Position numbers and translations under genes: made by a program. Source: Ruminococcus albus AD2013 (GTDB taxonomy: Bacteria > Bacillota > Clostridia > Oscillospirales > Ruminococcaceae). From it: a DNA stretch of 64,000 nucleotides. The stretch covers positions 992,001 to 1,056,000 of the forward strand of contig NZ_JAGS01000001.1 in the NCBI RefSeq assembly GCF_000526775.1, read 5' to 3'. Numbering within the stretch: position 1 is the stretch's first letter; the number at the start of each line of letters is the position of its first letter. Shown piece after piece: positions 50,617 through 59,704 of this stretch. Below the pieces are notes generated by a model that ran no database searches, was not told the DNA's origin, and was given only the letters and a program-made list of their open reading frames with translations.

Positions 50617-51798
50617 TTACGGTTTTGGTGATAGAAGATATTTCATGTGGATATCGGAAAGAAGTCGGCTAACCTTTGCATTATCCGGTCTTTCGGGAAG
50701 CTTGCTGTTTTCATATGCTGTCAGGAGTTTTTTATCCATATGATTAACCATATCGAAAAACTCAGGTGAAAGAGTGTTCTGTTCGGAGTTGAAGTACTCC
50801 CCTGTTTTGATGCTCATGAGAAGGTCGTGTTCCTTTTCACGGTATGTTATTATCTCGCCGCGGGTAAGGATATCCTCTGCCATAAAATAGAGTCTCAACA
50901 GGTGCATCGCGTGTTTGTTCAGATGGTAGCTATCCTTTTTATGGTTACGGTGTCCGAGATGCTTATTGAACTCCTTAACGCAGGAAGTTATCTCATTAGT
51001 GACGACGCTGAATTCATTGGCAGGAAGCATATCAATATTGAGTGAAAAGCACAGCTGCACTTCTTCATCGCTGATCGGCTTGCCGTCTACGGTTATCTCA
51101 GTGACGGTATCGTTGAAAAGCACACCCACATCATAGGCATCAACAGGAGTGCCGTTGACGGTTATCTTATTGCCGCTCATGTCTGTGACAAACATTTTCA
51201 GGCACTCACGCTTATAATGTTTGCATTCCTCTTCAAGATGGCGCTGTATGCGTTCGATGGAATCAGCTAGGGATATGCTTTTGAATACATTTGAGCCGTT
51301 ATCCTTGCCGATGGCATTTTTAAGCCGCTGGAACTGACCTCGGGCGTATCCCGCGAATGAACCGTAGGCGAGTTTGCTCAGAAAGATCTCGCGGTTATCG
51401 AGAAGAAGTTTACCGTACTCACTTACCATAGCGTAATGTTCGGGCTTACAGCCAAGCATTTCGATGGTGTTTGGATTGCATTTATAGAACAATGCGACTA
51501 TCTTTCCGAGAACATAAAGTGTGGTATCGGTAGTTCGGTCGATGTACTGTTCAAATCCGTTCGCACCGTAGATATAGTGTTCGTTCTGCTTCGCTTTATC
51601 TTCCACGATAAAACCGCAGCCGAGCAGATCAGCAGGTTCGGGCAGTACTATGCCGCGAATATCGATATCCGATTCGGGAGTATTCAGCCCGTAGGATATA
51701 CTTCCTCCGAAAGTCAGCAGTGCTATTCGTTCGCCAAGGAAGGGATCGCTTTTAAGAAAGCAGTATTCAGGTGCGGAAATCACTGTGTTTATATCCAT
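50617..51798 (-). CDS. RlaP/YcgL-type nucleotidyltransferase
   Basis: A 393-aa protein of the Pol-beta nucleotidyltransferase superfamily. The signature GGSISYGLNTPESDIDIRGI near residue 33 has the GS and DxD catalytic pattern. Long helical C-terminal region. RlaP-type proteins have been linked by comparative genomics to RNA ligation or repair, but the substrate is unproven. ATG 51798 with GGTGAT; it is 4 bp after the glgX stop. Confidence 0.8.
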   Translation of the reverse strand: MDINTVISAPEYCFLKSDPFLGERIALLTFGGSISYGLNTPESDIDIRGIVLPEPADLLGCGFIVEDKAKQNEHYIYGANGFEQYIDRTTDTTLYVLGKIVALFYKCNPNTIEMLGCKPEHYAMVSEYGKLLLDNREIFLSKLAYGSFAGYARGQFQRLKNAIGKDNGSNVFKSISLADSIERIQRHLEEECKHYKRECLKMFVTDMSGNKITVNGTPVDAYDVGVLFNDTVTEITVDGKPISDEEVQLCFSLNIDMLPANEFSVVTNEITSCVKEFNKHLGHRNHKKDSYHLNKHAMHLLRLYFMAEDILTRGEIITYREKEHDLLMSIKTGEYFNSEQNTLSPEFFDMVNHMDKKLLTAYENSKLPERPDNAKVSRLLSDIHMKYLLSPKP

Positions 51799-51802
51799 GG
51801 TA

Positions 51803-53899
51803 TCACCTGTAAAGCCCAAGTTTCTTGATGGCAGATGCTACAATGACGCTCCTGGGCTTTAAACTGTATTTATTGCCGTTCCGATAAATAAGGGCATTGA
51901 AATCCGTGCCCTTTTTGTAGGGAACAAAGGTATAGAAATCAATATTCCAGTCATAGCCCTCGGGTAGTGCGGGGAGTTCGATGGAACATTCCTCCCAGTA
52001 AGCATTTATGCCGATGAATACGGCATCATCGTTGCCTTTTTGATCCTTGCCGGCGAACATTACACCGATAACGTGGTCGTGATCGTTGGTATTTTTGTTC
52101 CATGCAGTGGTATTGTGTATGCTGGTATCGGGAAAACCGAAAGCGCCTTCATTGGTGGCGTGTCTTATTACCTCATGCTTTTTTCGGAAAGCTATCATAT
52201 CACGGACAAAATCATGTATCTCGCGGAATTTTTTCAGCCTTGACCAGTCAAGCCATGATACTTCGTTATCCTGACAATAGGCATTGTTATTTCCGAACTG
52301 GGTGTTGCAGAATTCATCGCCTGCATAGAACATGACTGCTCCCCTGCTGAAAAACAGAGTTGCAAAGGCGTTCTTTATCATTCTCATACGCAGACCCATT
52401 ACCTCGCGGTCATCGGTTTCACCCTCATATCCGCAGTTCCAGCTGGTCACACTGTTATCACCGTCTGTATTGTTCCAGCCGTTGGCTTCGTTATGTTTGG
52501 TATTATAAGAGTAGAGGTCGTACATTGTGAATCCATCGTGGCAAGTCAGGAAGTTGACAGAAGCGTTATGGCAGCGCTCAGGCGGATAGAGGTCGGCTGA
52601 GCCTGTTATCCTCTGTATTGCAGCCCACGCCATACCGTTATCGCCTTTAAGGAAACAGCGCAGATCATCACGGAAACGCCCGTTCCATTCTGCCCATCTG
52701 TTCCACGATGGAAAGCTTCCCACCTGATAAAGCCCGCCTGCGTCCCATGCCTCTGCTATAAGCTTACAGCCACTGAGAATGGGATCGTATGCAATGGTTT
52801 TAAGCAGGGGCGGATTCTCCATGGGAGTACCGTCCTCACTTCTGCCGAGGATAGATGCAAGATCAAAACGGAAACCGTCAACACGGTATTCAATTACCCA
52901 GTAGCGCAGACAGTCAATAATAAACTGCTGGACTATGGGGTGATTACAGTTCATGGTATTACCACAGCCGCTGAAATTTACGTACTTGCCGTTAGGTGCA
53001 AGCATATAATATACGCTGTTATCAATTCCTTTGAAAGAAAATACAGAACCGTCCTCGTTACCCTCGGATGTATGGTTGAAAACAACATCAAGAAAAACAA
53101 GTATTCCGTTTTCGTTACAGGTACGGATAAGATTTTTCAGTTCGTCGCCCTCATGATTATACTCGACCTTTGAGGCATAGCTGGTGTTCGGAGCGAAAAA
53201 GCAGGTGGTATTATAGCCCCAGTAATTCATCAGCAGATTTCCGTCATGTTGGCGTTCCTCGTAGAGTTCGTCGAACTCAAATACAGGCATAAGCTCGATA
53301 GCGTTCACACCAAGCTTTTTCAGGTAGGGTATCTTCTCGATAACGCCGTCAAAAGTACCGGGGTGTGCTACACCCGAAGTCAGGCTGTTGGTGAAGCCCC
53401 TGACATGAAGTTCATAGATAACGAGATCGCTGAACGGAATATTATGACTGACGAAATTTCCCCAGTCAAATTTATCAGTGGTTATCCTGCCGTGATAGCT
53501 GCCGTCGCCGGGTGCTTTTTTGCCCCATACGCTCTGTCCTGTAACTGCCCTGGCATAAGGATCGAGGATATTCTTTTTTTCGTCGAAAAGCAGACCTTTT
53601 TCAGGTGCGTATTCACCCGAAAAACGATAGCAGTATTCTATTTCAAATATATCAAGTCCGTAGATCATGATAGACCATGTATCACCTATGCGATAGCTGT
53701 CGGGAATAGGGACAATGGCAAAGGGTTCAGTATTCCCGCGCCTGAAAAGTACTACGGAGCAGCCTGTGGCTTTGGAGGAATGGATAGTGAAATTAACAGC
53801 ATGGAGCATAGCAGAAGCACCATTCAGGGTATATATACCAGGTCGGCATTCAAATCCTGCGATGACATCGGTAGCTTTGTAGGTAGACGAATTTTTCAT
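51803..53899 (-). CDS. glgX: Glycogen debranching enzyme GlgX / isoamylase type (GH13)
   Basis: A 698-aa debranching enzyme: an N-terminal CBM48-like domain (about 1-150), then the GH13 barrel with MPVFEFDE, the nucleophile Asp in DGFRFDLAS, the acid/base Glu in LIAEAWDAGG and FLTCHDGFTMYD. It hydrolyses alpha-1,6 branches in glycogen or limit dextrin, consistent with polysaccharide metabolism. First gene of the glgX-nucleotidyltransferase-thioesterase unit. No signal peptide. Confidence 0.93.
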   Translation of the reverse strand: MKNSSTYKATDVIAGFECRPGIYTLNGASAMLHAVNFTIHSSKATGCSVVLFRRGNTEPFAIVPIPDSYRIGDTWSIMIYGLDIFEIEYCYRFSGEYAPEKGLLFDEKKNILDPYARAVTGQSVWGKKAPGDGSYHGRITTDKFDWGNFVSHNIPFSDLVIYELHVRGFTNSLTSGVAHPGTFDGVIEKIPYLKKLGVNAIELMPVFEFDELYEERQHDGNLLMNYWGYNTTCFFAPNTSYASKVEYNHEGDELKNLIRTCNENGILVFLDVVFNHTSEGNEDGSVFSFKGIDNSVYYMLAPNGKYVNFSGCGNTMNCNHPIVQQFIIDCLRYWVIEYRVDGFRFDLASILGRSEDGTPMENPPLLKTIAYDPILSGCKLIAEAWDAGGLYQVGSFPSWNRWAEWNGRFRDDLRCFLKGDNGMAWAAIQRITGSADLYPPERCHNASVNFLTCHDGFTMYDLYSYNTKHNEANGWNNTDGDNSVTSWNCGYEGETDDREVMGLRMRMIKNAFATLFFSRGAVMFYAGDEFCNTQFGNNNAYCQDNEVSWLDWSRLKKFREIHDFVRDMIAFRKKHEVIRHATNEGAFGFPDTSIHNTTAWNKNTNDHDHVIGVMFAGKDQKGNDDAVFIGINAYWEECSIELPALPEGYDWNIDFYTFVPYKKGTDFNALIYRNGNKYSLKPRSVIVASAIKKLGLYR

Positions 53900-53966
53900 T
53901 ATATCACAGCCTTAATTCAATAATTATAGTATGATAATATAGCAAAGTGAATATATCATATAATTG

Positions 53967-53995
53967 ATTATATACCATTTTGTACAAATTTTCAA
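53967..53995 (-). promoter_or_regulatory. Promoter of glgX
   Basis: Minus-strand TTGAAA (53990-53995), 17 bp, TATAAT (53967-53972). Confidence 0.78.
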
Positions 53996-54009
53996 TTGAA
54001 TTTTTGTAT

Positions 54010-54042
54010 AAAAAATGACCGCTATATTTGGTCAAGCGGTCA
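54010..54042 (-). terminator. Terminator after the pentapeptide-repeat gene
   Basis: TGACCGCT/AGCGGTCA stem (54016-54023, 54035-54042) then TTTTTT on the minus strand. Confidence 0.78.
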
Positions 54043-54130
54043 CGGGATAGTATGAATTGATGTTATCATTTTACGAAAGCATCACAGAATACCTTGAGAT
54101 TTGGGAGATTTTTAAGAAAACAAACACAGC

Positions 54131-54733
54131 TCACTTTACTATCAGACCAAGGAGCTTTGCAAGGTCGGCTGCCTGTTCGTAAGTTACTGTAACGCCCCGA
54201 AGTTCGGATAGTTCGCGTGAAAGGACAATGCCAGAAATATCACACTTTGTGAAATCTGCACCTCGCATTTTTGTTATAAACATTTCGGCGCCGACAAGCT
54301 TTACATCTTTAAAGGCTGTTCTTTTTAATTCGGCGCGGGAAAGCAGCGCCCCCGACATATCGCATTCGGTAATGGAACAGCTTTCAAAGGAGGATTCGGA
54401 AAAAAGTCCGTAAGCGAAGGAACTGGTTTTCAGTGTGGACTGCTTGAATACAGCACGTCCAAAATCTGCGCCGTTAGCCTTACAGCCCGAGAATTCACAA
54501 TCCTTGAAATAGCAATCACCAAGTTTGCAGTTTGAAAGATCGCATTTATCAAATTTGCAGCCGTAGAAACAGGCTTTGGTCAGATCGCACTGAATGAAAC
54601 GACAGCCTTTGAATACGACCTCGGAAAATTCAAAGCCGCTTATATCCTCGGAAGCTATGGTTTCGCGTTCATATTCGGCATTTTTGATCTCCATATCCTG
54701 ATCTCTGACTTTTGAAATATCATCTGTAAACAT
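54131..54733 (-). CDS. Pentapeptide-repeat protein (Qnr-like architecture)
   Basis: A 200-aa protein built of about 25 tandem five-residue units of the A(D/N)LxX/CxFxX type, such as FIQCDLTKACFYGCKF and GADFGRAVF. It should fold as a right-handed beta-helix, mimicking DNA shape. Qnr- and MfpA-like members protect gyrase; other members have other roles. The length and Cys-x-Phe rhythm resemble Qnr, but no resistance claim is justified. A second, shorter pentapeptide protein is encoded at 58664-59095. Confidence 0.8.
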   Translation of the reverse strand: MFTDDISKVRDQDMEIKNAEYERETIASEDISGFEFSEVVFKGCRFIQCDLTKACFYGCKFDKCDLSNCKLGDCYFKDCEFSGCKANGADFGRAVFKQSTLKTSSFAYGLFSESSFESCSITECDMSGALLSRAELKRTAFKDVKLVGAEMFITKMRGADFTKCDISGIVLSRELSELRGVTVTYEQAADLAKLLGLIVK

Positions 54734-54839
54734 AATTTATCACCCGAAATATCATACCATATTATTTTATAAATGTAAAGGACTTGTGCAGTAAAACATT
54801 TCATATCAAGGGTGTTTACTTGACAGTCTTCATTATAAC

Positions 54840-54863
54840 AAAAAAGCCGCCCGAAGGCGGCTT
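54840..54863 (-). terminator. Terminator after the SPFH gene
   Basis: AAGCCGCC/GGCGGCTT stem with a tight CGAA/TTCG loop, then TTTTTTG on the minus strand. Confidence 0.85.
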
Positions 54864-54870
54864 GAAATTA

Positions 54871-55833
54871 TCACTGAGTATCCTTAACGATCTCCTTGAG
54901 ACCTGTTGCAAGACCTGCAAGACTCTGTATCTCACTGGGGATAATGATCTTGGTTGCCTTGCCGTCAGCTGCCTTGCTGAATGCTTCAAGGCTCTTGAGC
55001 TGGATAACTGCTTCATTAGGATTAGCAGCATTCAGCTTTACGATACTATCAGCCAGTGCGCGCTGTACCATATCGATAGCCTGCGCTTCACCTTCTGCTT
55101 CGAGTATCTTCTGCTCCTTGACTGCGTCTGCACGGAGTATCATTGACTGCTTTTCAGCCTCAGCGGCAAGGATCTGGGATTCCTTGTCAGCCTGTGCACG
55201 GAGTATCTTGGACTCCTTCTCACCTTCTGCAACAAGTATCTGGGACTTCTTTTCAGCCTCAGCCTGAATGACTTTTTCACGTCTTTCACGGTCAGCCTTC
55301 ATCTGCTTTTCCATGGCATCCTGGATCTCTCTGGGAGGGATGATGTTTTTCAGCTCAACACGCTGCACCTTGATGCCCCATCTGTCGGTAGCTTCATCGA
55401 GGATAGCAGTGATACGAGTGTTGATGATATCTCTCGAAGTAAGAGTTGCTTCGAGGTCGAGGTCGCCGACGATATTTCTCAGTGTGGTAGCTGTGAGGTT
55501 CTCGATAGCGGAGATAGGTCTTTCAACACCGTATGTGAACTGCATAGCGTTGGTTATCTGGAAGAAAACAACGGTATCTATCTGCATGGTAACGTTATCC
55601 TTGGTGATAACGGACTGGGGTTTGAAGTCAACTACCTGTTCCTTGATGGATACTTTCTTGGCAACTCTATCGATAAAAGGAACCTTAACATGGAGACCTG
55701 TGCCCCATGCTGCGTGGAATGTACCGAATCTTTCAACGACATAAACATATGCCTGGGGTACTATCTTGATGTTGGAGATTATCACCAACACGATAAATGC
55801 GATAAGTATCAGTACAATTAATAATGGACTCAT
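54871..55833 (-). CDS. SPFH/Band-7 (stomatin/QmcA-like) membrane protein
   Basis: A 320-aa protein with one N-terminal transmembrane helix (about 4-23), the SPFH domain (about 25-190) with GVERPISAIENLTATTLRN and NIIPPREIQDAMEKQMKA, and a coiled coil built from near-repeats of the EAEKxSxIL type (VAEGEKESKILRAQADKESQIL). Such proteins form membrane microdomain scaffolds and pair with NfeD proteins, as here. Located 19 bp after the NfeD gene. Confidence 0.92.
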   Translation of the reverse strand: MSPLLIVLILIAFIVLVIISNIKIVPQAYVYVVERFGTFHAAWGTGLHVKVPFIDRVAKKVSIKEQVVDFKPQSVITKDNVTMQIDTVVFFQITNAMQFTYGVERPISAIENLTATTLRNIVGDLDLEATLTSRDIINTRITAILDEATDRWGIKVQRVELKNIIPPREIQDAMEKQMKADRERREKVIQAEAEKKSQILVAEGEKESKILRAQADKESQILAAEAEKQSMILRADAVKEQKILEAEGEAQAIDMVQRALADSIVKLNAANPNEAVIQLKSLEAFSKAADGKATKIIIPSEIQSLAGLATGLKEIVKDTQ

Positions 55834-55852
55834 TTCTTCTTTACCTCCGAAT

Positions 55853-56290
55853 TTAATTCTTATTTGTTACAATTAGTTTTGCGCCCGAGACTTCGACTAC
55901 GCTTACGGTAGCGCCTTTCTCTATTTTGCTCCCGTCTGCGGAAACAGCCGACCAGTCAGTGCCGTCCAATCTGACTCTGCCTTTATTCAGACTGTTGTCG
56001 ATGCTCTCGATGACCTGTGCTGTCTTACCGACATCAAGTTCAAAATTCGTGGGAACAGCAGTCATCTTGACTTTTTTTGCAAGTGGTCTTGTCGCTATCA
56101 GGAAGATTATCGAAGCGATCACGAACACTGCAAACTGAGTCACGAACGATAGCTTCGCTATAGCACAGAACATAGCCGCAAGAGCGCCCAGTGCGAACCA
56201 GATGCTCAGCAATCCTGCACCGTTTGCGATCTCGATGATCACAAAGAAAACGAATGCTACTGCCCAGATGATGATGTAAGTGGTAGCCAT
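55853..56290 (-). CDS. NfeD-family membrane protein
   Basis: A 145-aa protein with three hydrophobic helices (about 5-70) and a C-terminal OB-fold soluble domain with GKTAQVIESIDNSLNKGRVRLDGTDWSA, the NfeD C-terminal signature. NfeD partners work with SPFH proteins in membrane organisation; lacks the long ClpP-like protease domain of the large NfeD form. First gene of the nfeD-SPFH pair. Confidence 0.9.
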   Translation of the reverse strand: MATTYIIIWAVAFVFFVIIEIANGAGLLSIWFALGALAAMFCAIAKLSFVTQFAVFVIASIIFLIATRPLAKKVKMTAVPTNFELDVGKTAQVIESIDNSLNKGRVRLDGTDWSAVSADGSKIEKGATVSVVEVSGAKLIVTNKN

Positions 56291-56359
56291 AAACAGATCA
56301 ACTCCTTTCCTGTTCTGAAAAATATATTTCTCTCTGCGGCTTTAAATTACCGCAACATA

Positions 56360-56388
56360 ATTATAACATAATTTTTGGATTTTTTCAA
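56360..56388 (-). promoter_or_regulatory. Promoter of the nfeD-SPFH pair
   Basis: Minus-strand TTGAAA (56383-56388), 17 bp, TATAAT (56360-56365). Confidence 0.75.
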
Positions 56389-56496
56389 TAGGTAAATTCG
56401 TATAACAGAAAAAATTTTGCTGACAGAAAAGTGATAGAAAAACAGCCGATCTATCAAGTAATACGACTTGTCATATAAAAAATCATATCAAGCGAT

Positions 56497-57030
56497 TTAC
56501 TTTACATATACTTTCCTGATTATGCCGATATACTGCACATGGTAATCCCCTGCGGCGTAGTTCGCCTCGATAAGGTCTTTGTTGATGAAACTTTCGGCAT
56601 TCATCTGCTGGACGTATGCTTTTTCACAGACGAATACGAGCTTTGCCTGTTCAAAAGTAACAGAACCATCAGTTTCAACGGGAACAAGCCCTGTTTCAGC
56701 GGATTTATCGCAGTCTCTTCCGCTGTGAGAGCCGCAGAAAGCCAGCGCTTTTCTCTCAGATTCATCAAAGAAGCTTATTGTAAAGGTATTTTCCTTGTCA
56801 AGAAATTCTTTAGTGTATCTCTGGGGTCTGATAACTGTGGTGAAAGTCTGCTTTCCCCACATGATGCCTGCAAATCCCCATGAAGCTGTCATAGTGTTCC
56901 AGCTGTTCCCGGTTCCTGCGGTAACAAGGAACCAGTCCTTGTCTATCATCTTATATGGATCAAAACCCATTGTGTGGAGTTCAGAGGGGTCAACCTCTTT
57001 AAAACCATATTTCTCAGTAAGTATGCTCAT
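56497..57030 (-). CDS. Flavin reductase-like domain protein
   Basis: A 177-aa FMN-binding split-barrel protein: LVTAGTGNSWNTMTASWGFAG near residue 36 and TVIRPQRYTKEFLDKENTFTISFF form the flavin site. Related to the protein at 30888-31478 but with a different N-terminus and no basic tail. Role: FMN reduction or electron carrying; substrate unknown. Monocistronic. Confidence 0.85.
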   Translation of the reverse strand: MSILTEKYGFKEVDPSELHTMGFDPYKMIDKDWFLVTAGTGNSWNTMTASWGFAGIMWGKQTFTTVIRPQRYTKEFLDKENTFTISFFDESERKALAFCGSHSGRDCDKSAETGLVPVETDGSVTFEQAKLVFVCEKAYVQQMNAESFINKDLIEANYAAGDYHVQYIGIIRKVYVK

Positions 57031-57210
57031 TTTCCGTTCCGCCTTTCGCGTAAGATTTATGCCTTATACAAGCATGATACTATTATACTCCATATTTTAT
57101 GAAAATGCAACCGTTTTGTAATTGCTTTTTTACAGAAATGGTGCTATAATGTTCTATATGTAGGGCGTTTTTGTCTTGGGATATCTGTATGCAGTGTTGA
57201 TGATTTTTTC

Positions 57211-57259
57211 ATAATATGCATGATATTCTGCATATTATACCGATTTATGCACGATATTC
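57211..57259. promoter_or_regulatory. Palindrome and direct repeats upstream of argG, candidate ArgR site
   Basis: Perfect 10-bp inverted repeat ATAATATGCA (57211-57220) and TGCATATTAT (57229-57238) with an 8-bp gap. A direct repeat TATGCA(T/C)GATATTC occurs at 57215-57228 and 57246-57259, 31 bp apart. ArgR/AhrC boxes are AT-rich palindromes of TGCATA/TATTCA type, so this fits arginine control of the argG operon, by inference. Confidence 0.5.
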
Positions 57260-57302
57260 ATCAAAAATTTGCATATTCGTGTAATTTTATGCGTAAAACC
57301 CC

Positions 57303-57330
57303 TTGACAAATCCGAATAATGGTGTATAAT
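57303..57330 (+). promoter_or_regulatory. Promoter of the arginine operon
   Basis: TTGACA (57303-57308), 16 bp, TATAAT (57325-57330). Confidence 0.82.
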
Positions 57331-57394
57331 ATGATTATTGTTTGACATACTATTCACCTTATGCCTGAATTTTTTATTTTTGGAGGAATACATC

Positions 57395-58624
57395 ATGGCT
57401 AAAGAAATCAAAAAAGTTGTACTCGCTTACTCGGGCGGACTTGATACTTCTATCATCATTCCGTGGCTGAAGGAAAACTACAATAACTGTGAAGTTATCG
57501 CAGTTTCAGGCGACGTTGGACAGGGCACCGAGCTTGACGGTCTGGAGGAGAAGGCTATAAAGACAGGCGCTTCCAAGCTGTACATCGAGGATCTTACAGA
57601 AGAGTTCATCACTGATTACGTTTACCCCACCGTACAGGCTGGCGCTGTTTACGAGAATCAGTATCTGCTGGGTACTTCCTTTGCTAGACCTATCATCGCT
57701 AAGAGAATAGCTGAGATCGCTATCAAGGAAGGCGCTGACGCGATCTGCCACGGCTGCACCGGCAAGGGCAACGATCAGGTAAGATTCGAGCTGGCTATCA
57801 AGGCATTTGCTCCCGATATGCAGATCATCGCTCCCTGGAGAATCTGGGATATCAAGTCCAGAGATCAGGAAATCGACTATGCTGAGGCACACAACATTCC
57901 TCTGAAGATAAACAGAGAGACTAACTACTCCAAGGATAAGAACCTGTGGCACCTTTCCCACGAGGGTCTTGATCTTGAAGATCCAGCAAACGAGCCTCAG
58001 TACGAGAAGCCCGGTTTCCTGGAGCTGGGTGTATCTCCCATTCAGGCACCCGACAAGCCCACTTATGTTACTATCCACTTTGAAAAGGGTATCCCTACCG
58101 CTGTTGACGGCGTTAAGATGGGCGGCAAGGATCTCGTTGCAAAGCTGAACGAACTGGGCGGCGCTAACGGTATCGGTCTTGCAGACCTCGTTGAAAACAG
58201 ACTTGTTGGTATGAAGTCCAGAGGCGTTTATGAAACTCCCGGCGGAACTATCCTGTACAAGGCTCACGAGATACTCGAGACTATCACCATCGACAAGGAG
58301 ACCGCAAGAATGAAGAGCTACATCGGCATCAAGTTTGCTGATATAGTTTACAACGGTCAGTGGTTCACACCTCTGAGAGAAGCTCTGAGCGCATTCGTTA
58401 CCGAAACACAGAAGAACGTTACAGGTGACGTTAAGCTGAAGCTGTACAAGGGCAACGTTATCAATGCGGGCGTTACTTCTCCTTACACCCTGTATGATGA
58501 GGAAGTTGCTACTTTCGATGAGGATGACGTTTACAATCAGGCTGATTCCGCAGGATTCATCAATCTGTTCGGTCTGCCTATCAAGGTTCGCGCTAAGCTT
58601 GAACAGAAGAGAAACAATAAGTAA
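57395..58624 (+). CDS. argG: Argininosuccinate synthase
   Basis: A 409-aa enzyme that joins citrulline and aspartate with ATP. Key motifs are the ATP-pyrophosphatase loop AYSGGLDTS at the N-terminus, GCTGKGNDQVRFE near residue 118, and SHEGLDLEDP. ATG 57395 follows TGGAGGA; an ATG at 57338 is upstream of the ribosome site and inside the leader. First gene of the arginine run. The promoter region holds candidate ArgR-like palindromes. Confidence 0.97.
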   Translation: MAKEIKKVVLAYSGGLDTSIIIPWLKENYNNCEVIAVSGDVGQGTELDGLEEKAIKTGASKLYIEDLTEEFITDYVYPTVQAGAVYENQYLLGTSFARPIIAKRIAEIAIKEGADAICHGCTGKGNDQVRFELAIKAFAPDMQIIAPWRIWDIKSRDQEIDYAEAHNIPLKINRETNYSKDKNLWHLSHEGLDLEDPANEPQYEKPGFLELGVSPIQAPDKPTYVTIHFEKGIPTAVDGVKMGGKDLVAKLNELGGANGIGLADLVENRLVGMKSRGVYETPGGTILYKAHEILETITIDKETARMKSYIGIKFADIVYNGQWFTPLREALSAFVTETQKNVTGDVKLKLYKGNVINAGVTSPYTLYDEEVATFDEDDVYNQADSAGFINLFGLPIKVRAKLEQKRNNK

Positions 58625-58663
58625 TCTTACGCCTAAAAAAATCTTTTATTAGGAGGTCATAGT

Positions 58664-59095
58664 ATGTCAGACAAGAATCCTTACTTTGAACCGGGCTTCG
58701 ACAAAAAAGTTGAGATATCTTACGATAATCTTCCCAATTCTTCTTTTGAAGACGTTAATCTGGGCGGTGCGACGTTTACAAATGTCAATCTGAAAGGCTC
58801 AAACTTTGAAGATGTCAACATGGACGACACAATTTTTGACAACATCAGTATGCAGAACACCAGATTCACCGATATGTACATGGTAAATTCCCGTTTCCTG
58901 GGCGTTAACATAAGCGGTTCGCGTTTTGGCTGTTCTATCATGAACAATGTTGAATTCAAGAATCCTGATCTGAAGAATTCTCAGTTCATACATTGTGACC
59001 TCACAGGTGTTGAGATCAGCGACTGCAAGATCGACGGTCTTAAGATCAACGGCATCGATATCCAGAAACTTCTGGAGCAGCACGATAAGGATTGA
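58664..59095 (+). CDS. Short pentapeptide-repeat protein in the arginine operon
   Basis: A 143-aa protein with about 18 five-residue units, for example SSFEDVNLGGATFTNVNLKG, typical of a right-handed beta-helix. The N-terminal 25 residues and C-terminal helix (KLLEQHDKD) act as caps. No Qnr-specific signature; function unknown. ATG 58664 has TTAGGAGG upstream, and it starts 39 bp after argG, so it should be made with the arginine enzymes. Why it is here is unclear. Confidence 0.78.
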   Translation: MSDKNPYFEPGFDKKVEISYDNLPNSSFEDVNLGGATFTNVNLKGSNFEDVNMDDTIFDNISMQNTRFTDMYMVNSRFLGVNISGSRFGCSIMNNVEFKNPDLKNSQFIHCDLTGVEISDCKIDGLKINGIDIQKLLEQHDKD

Positions 59096-59222
59096 TCGTC
59101 CGTTTGACGGACGCTAGCAGGTGTTCGGGCAGAATAACTCCTTGGTTCGGGTTATTTTGCCCATGCCTGTTTATACAGACTGCCCTGCGCAGGACGGTCT
59201 GTATAAGCAGACTAAACGATCA
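59093..59222 (+). other. Strongly structured intergenic segment with multiple hairpins
   Basis: Between the pentapeptide and redox-protein genes. A 14-bp stem with an 8-nt loop (59127-59140/59149-59162), an approximately 15-bp stem with a perfect 10-bp TTATACAGAC/GTCTGTATAA base (59171-59180/59197-59206), a 6-bp CGTCCG/CGGACG hairpin (59097-59113) and a 7-bp closing pair TGATCGT/ACGATCA (59093-59099/59216-59222). No T tract follows, so it is not an ordinary terminator. Confidence 0.7.
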
Positions 59223-59245
59223 TTAATAATACTAGGAGAAGTATC

Positions 59246-59683
59246 ATGACACATAAAGACAAGGCTTTGAGTCTTTTTAGTCAGGGTTTTCATTGTTCTC
59301 AGGCTGTTCTTGGTGCTTTTGCAGAAGAGCTTGGTATAAGCGATGAACTTGCTCTCAGCGTCAGCGGAAGTTTCGGCGGCGGTATGCGGAACGGCGAAGT
59401 CTGCGGAGCCTGCACTGGAGCACTGATGGCGATAGGTCTGAAATACAGATTTACTAAAGCCGATGATATTGGCAGCAAGGAAAAGAACAACACTGTTACA
59501 TCGGAATTTATGAGAAAATTCAAGGAAAAGAACGGCTCTTTTCTTTGCAGAGAGCTTCTTGGATATGATCTTTCAGATCCGAAGCAGCAGGCTGAGGCTC
59601 GAGAAAAATGTATGTTTACGGAATTCTGCCCGAAGATGGTCGCTAGCGCCGTTGAGACAGCAGAAGAACTTATGAATGAATAA
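59246..59683 (+). CDS. C_GCAxxG_C_C family redox-active protein
   Basis: A 145-aa protein with conserved cysteines in the family pattern: HCSQAVL near residue 17, the CGACTGALMAIG (GCAxxG) motif near 53, then CREL and CMFTEFCPK. Members are thought to be redox-active, perhaps iron-binding, in strict anaerobes; function is unsettled. ATG 59246 after AGGAGAAG. Lies between the structured segment and argH. Confidence 0.85.
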   Translation: MTHKDKALSLFSQGFHCSQAVLGAFAEELGISDELALSVSGSFGGGMRNGEVCGACTGALMAIGLKYRFTKADDIGSKEKNNTVTSEFMRKFKEKNGSFLCRELLGYDLSDPKQQAEAREKCMFTEFCPKMVASAVETAEELMNE

Positions 59684-59704
59684 ATAAAAAGGACGGTAAG
59701 TAAA

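Noticed and set aside
54131..54733. Quinolone-resistance (qnr) gene
   Set aside because: Only the general pentapeptide rhythm is shared. No specific Qnr loop signature can be read, so a resistance role is not claimed.
55090..55290. DNA tandem repeat in the SPFH gene
   Set aside because: The repetition is in the coiled-coil protein sequence (EAEKxSxIL), not an exact DNA repeat or CRISPR-type array.
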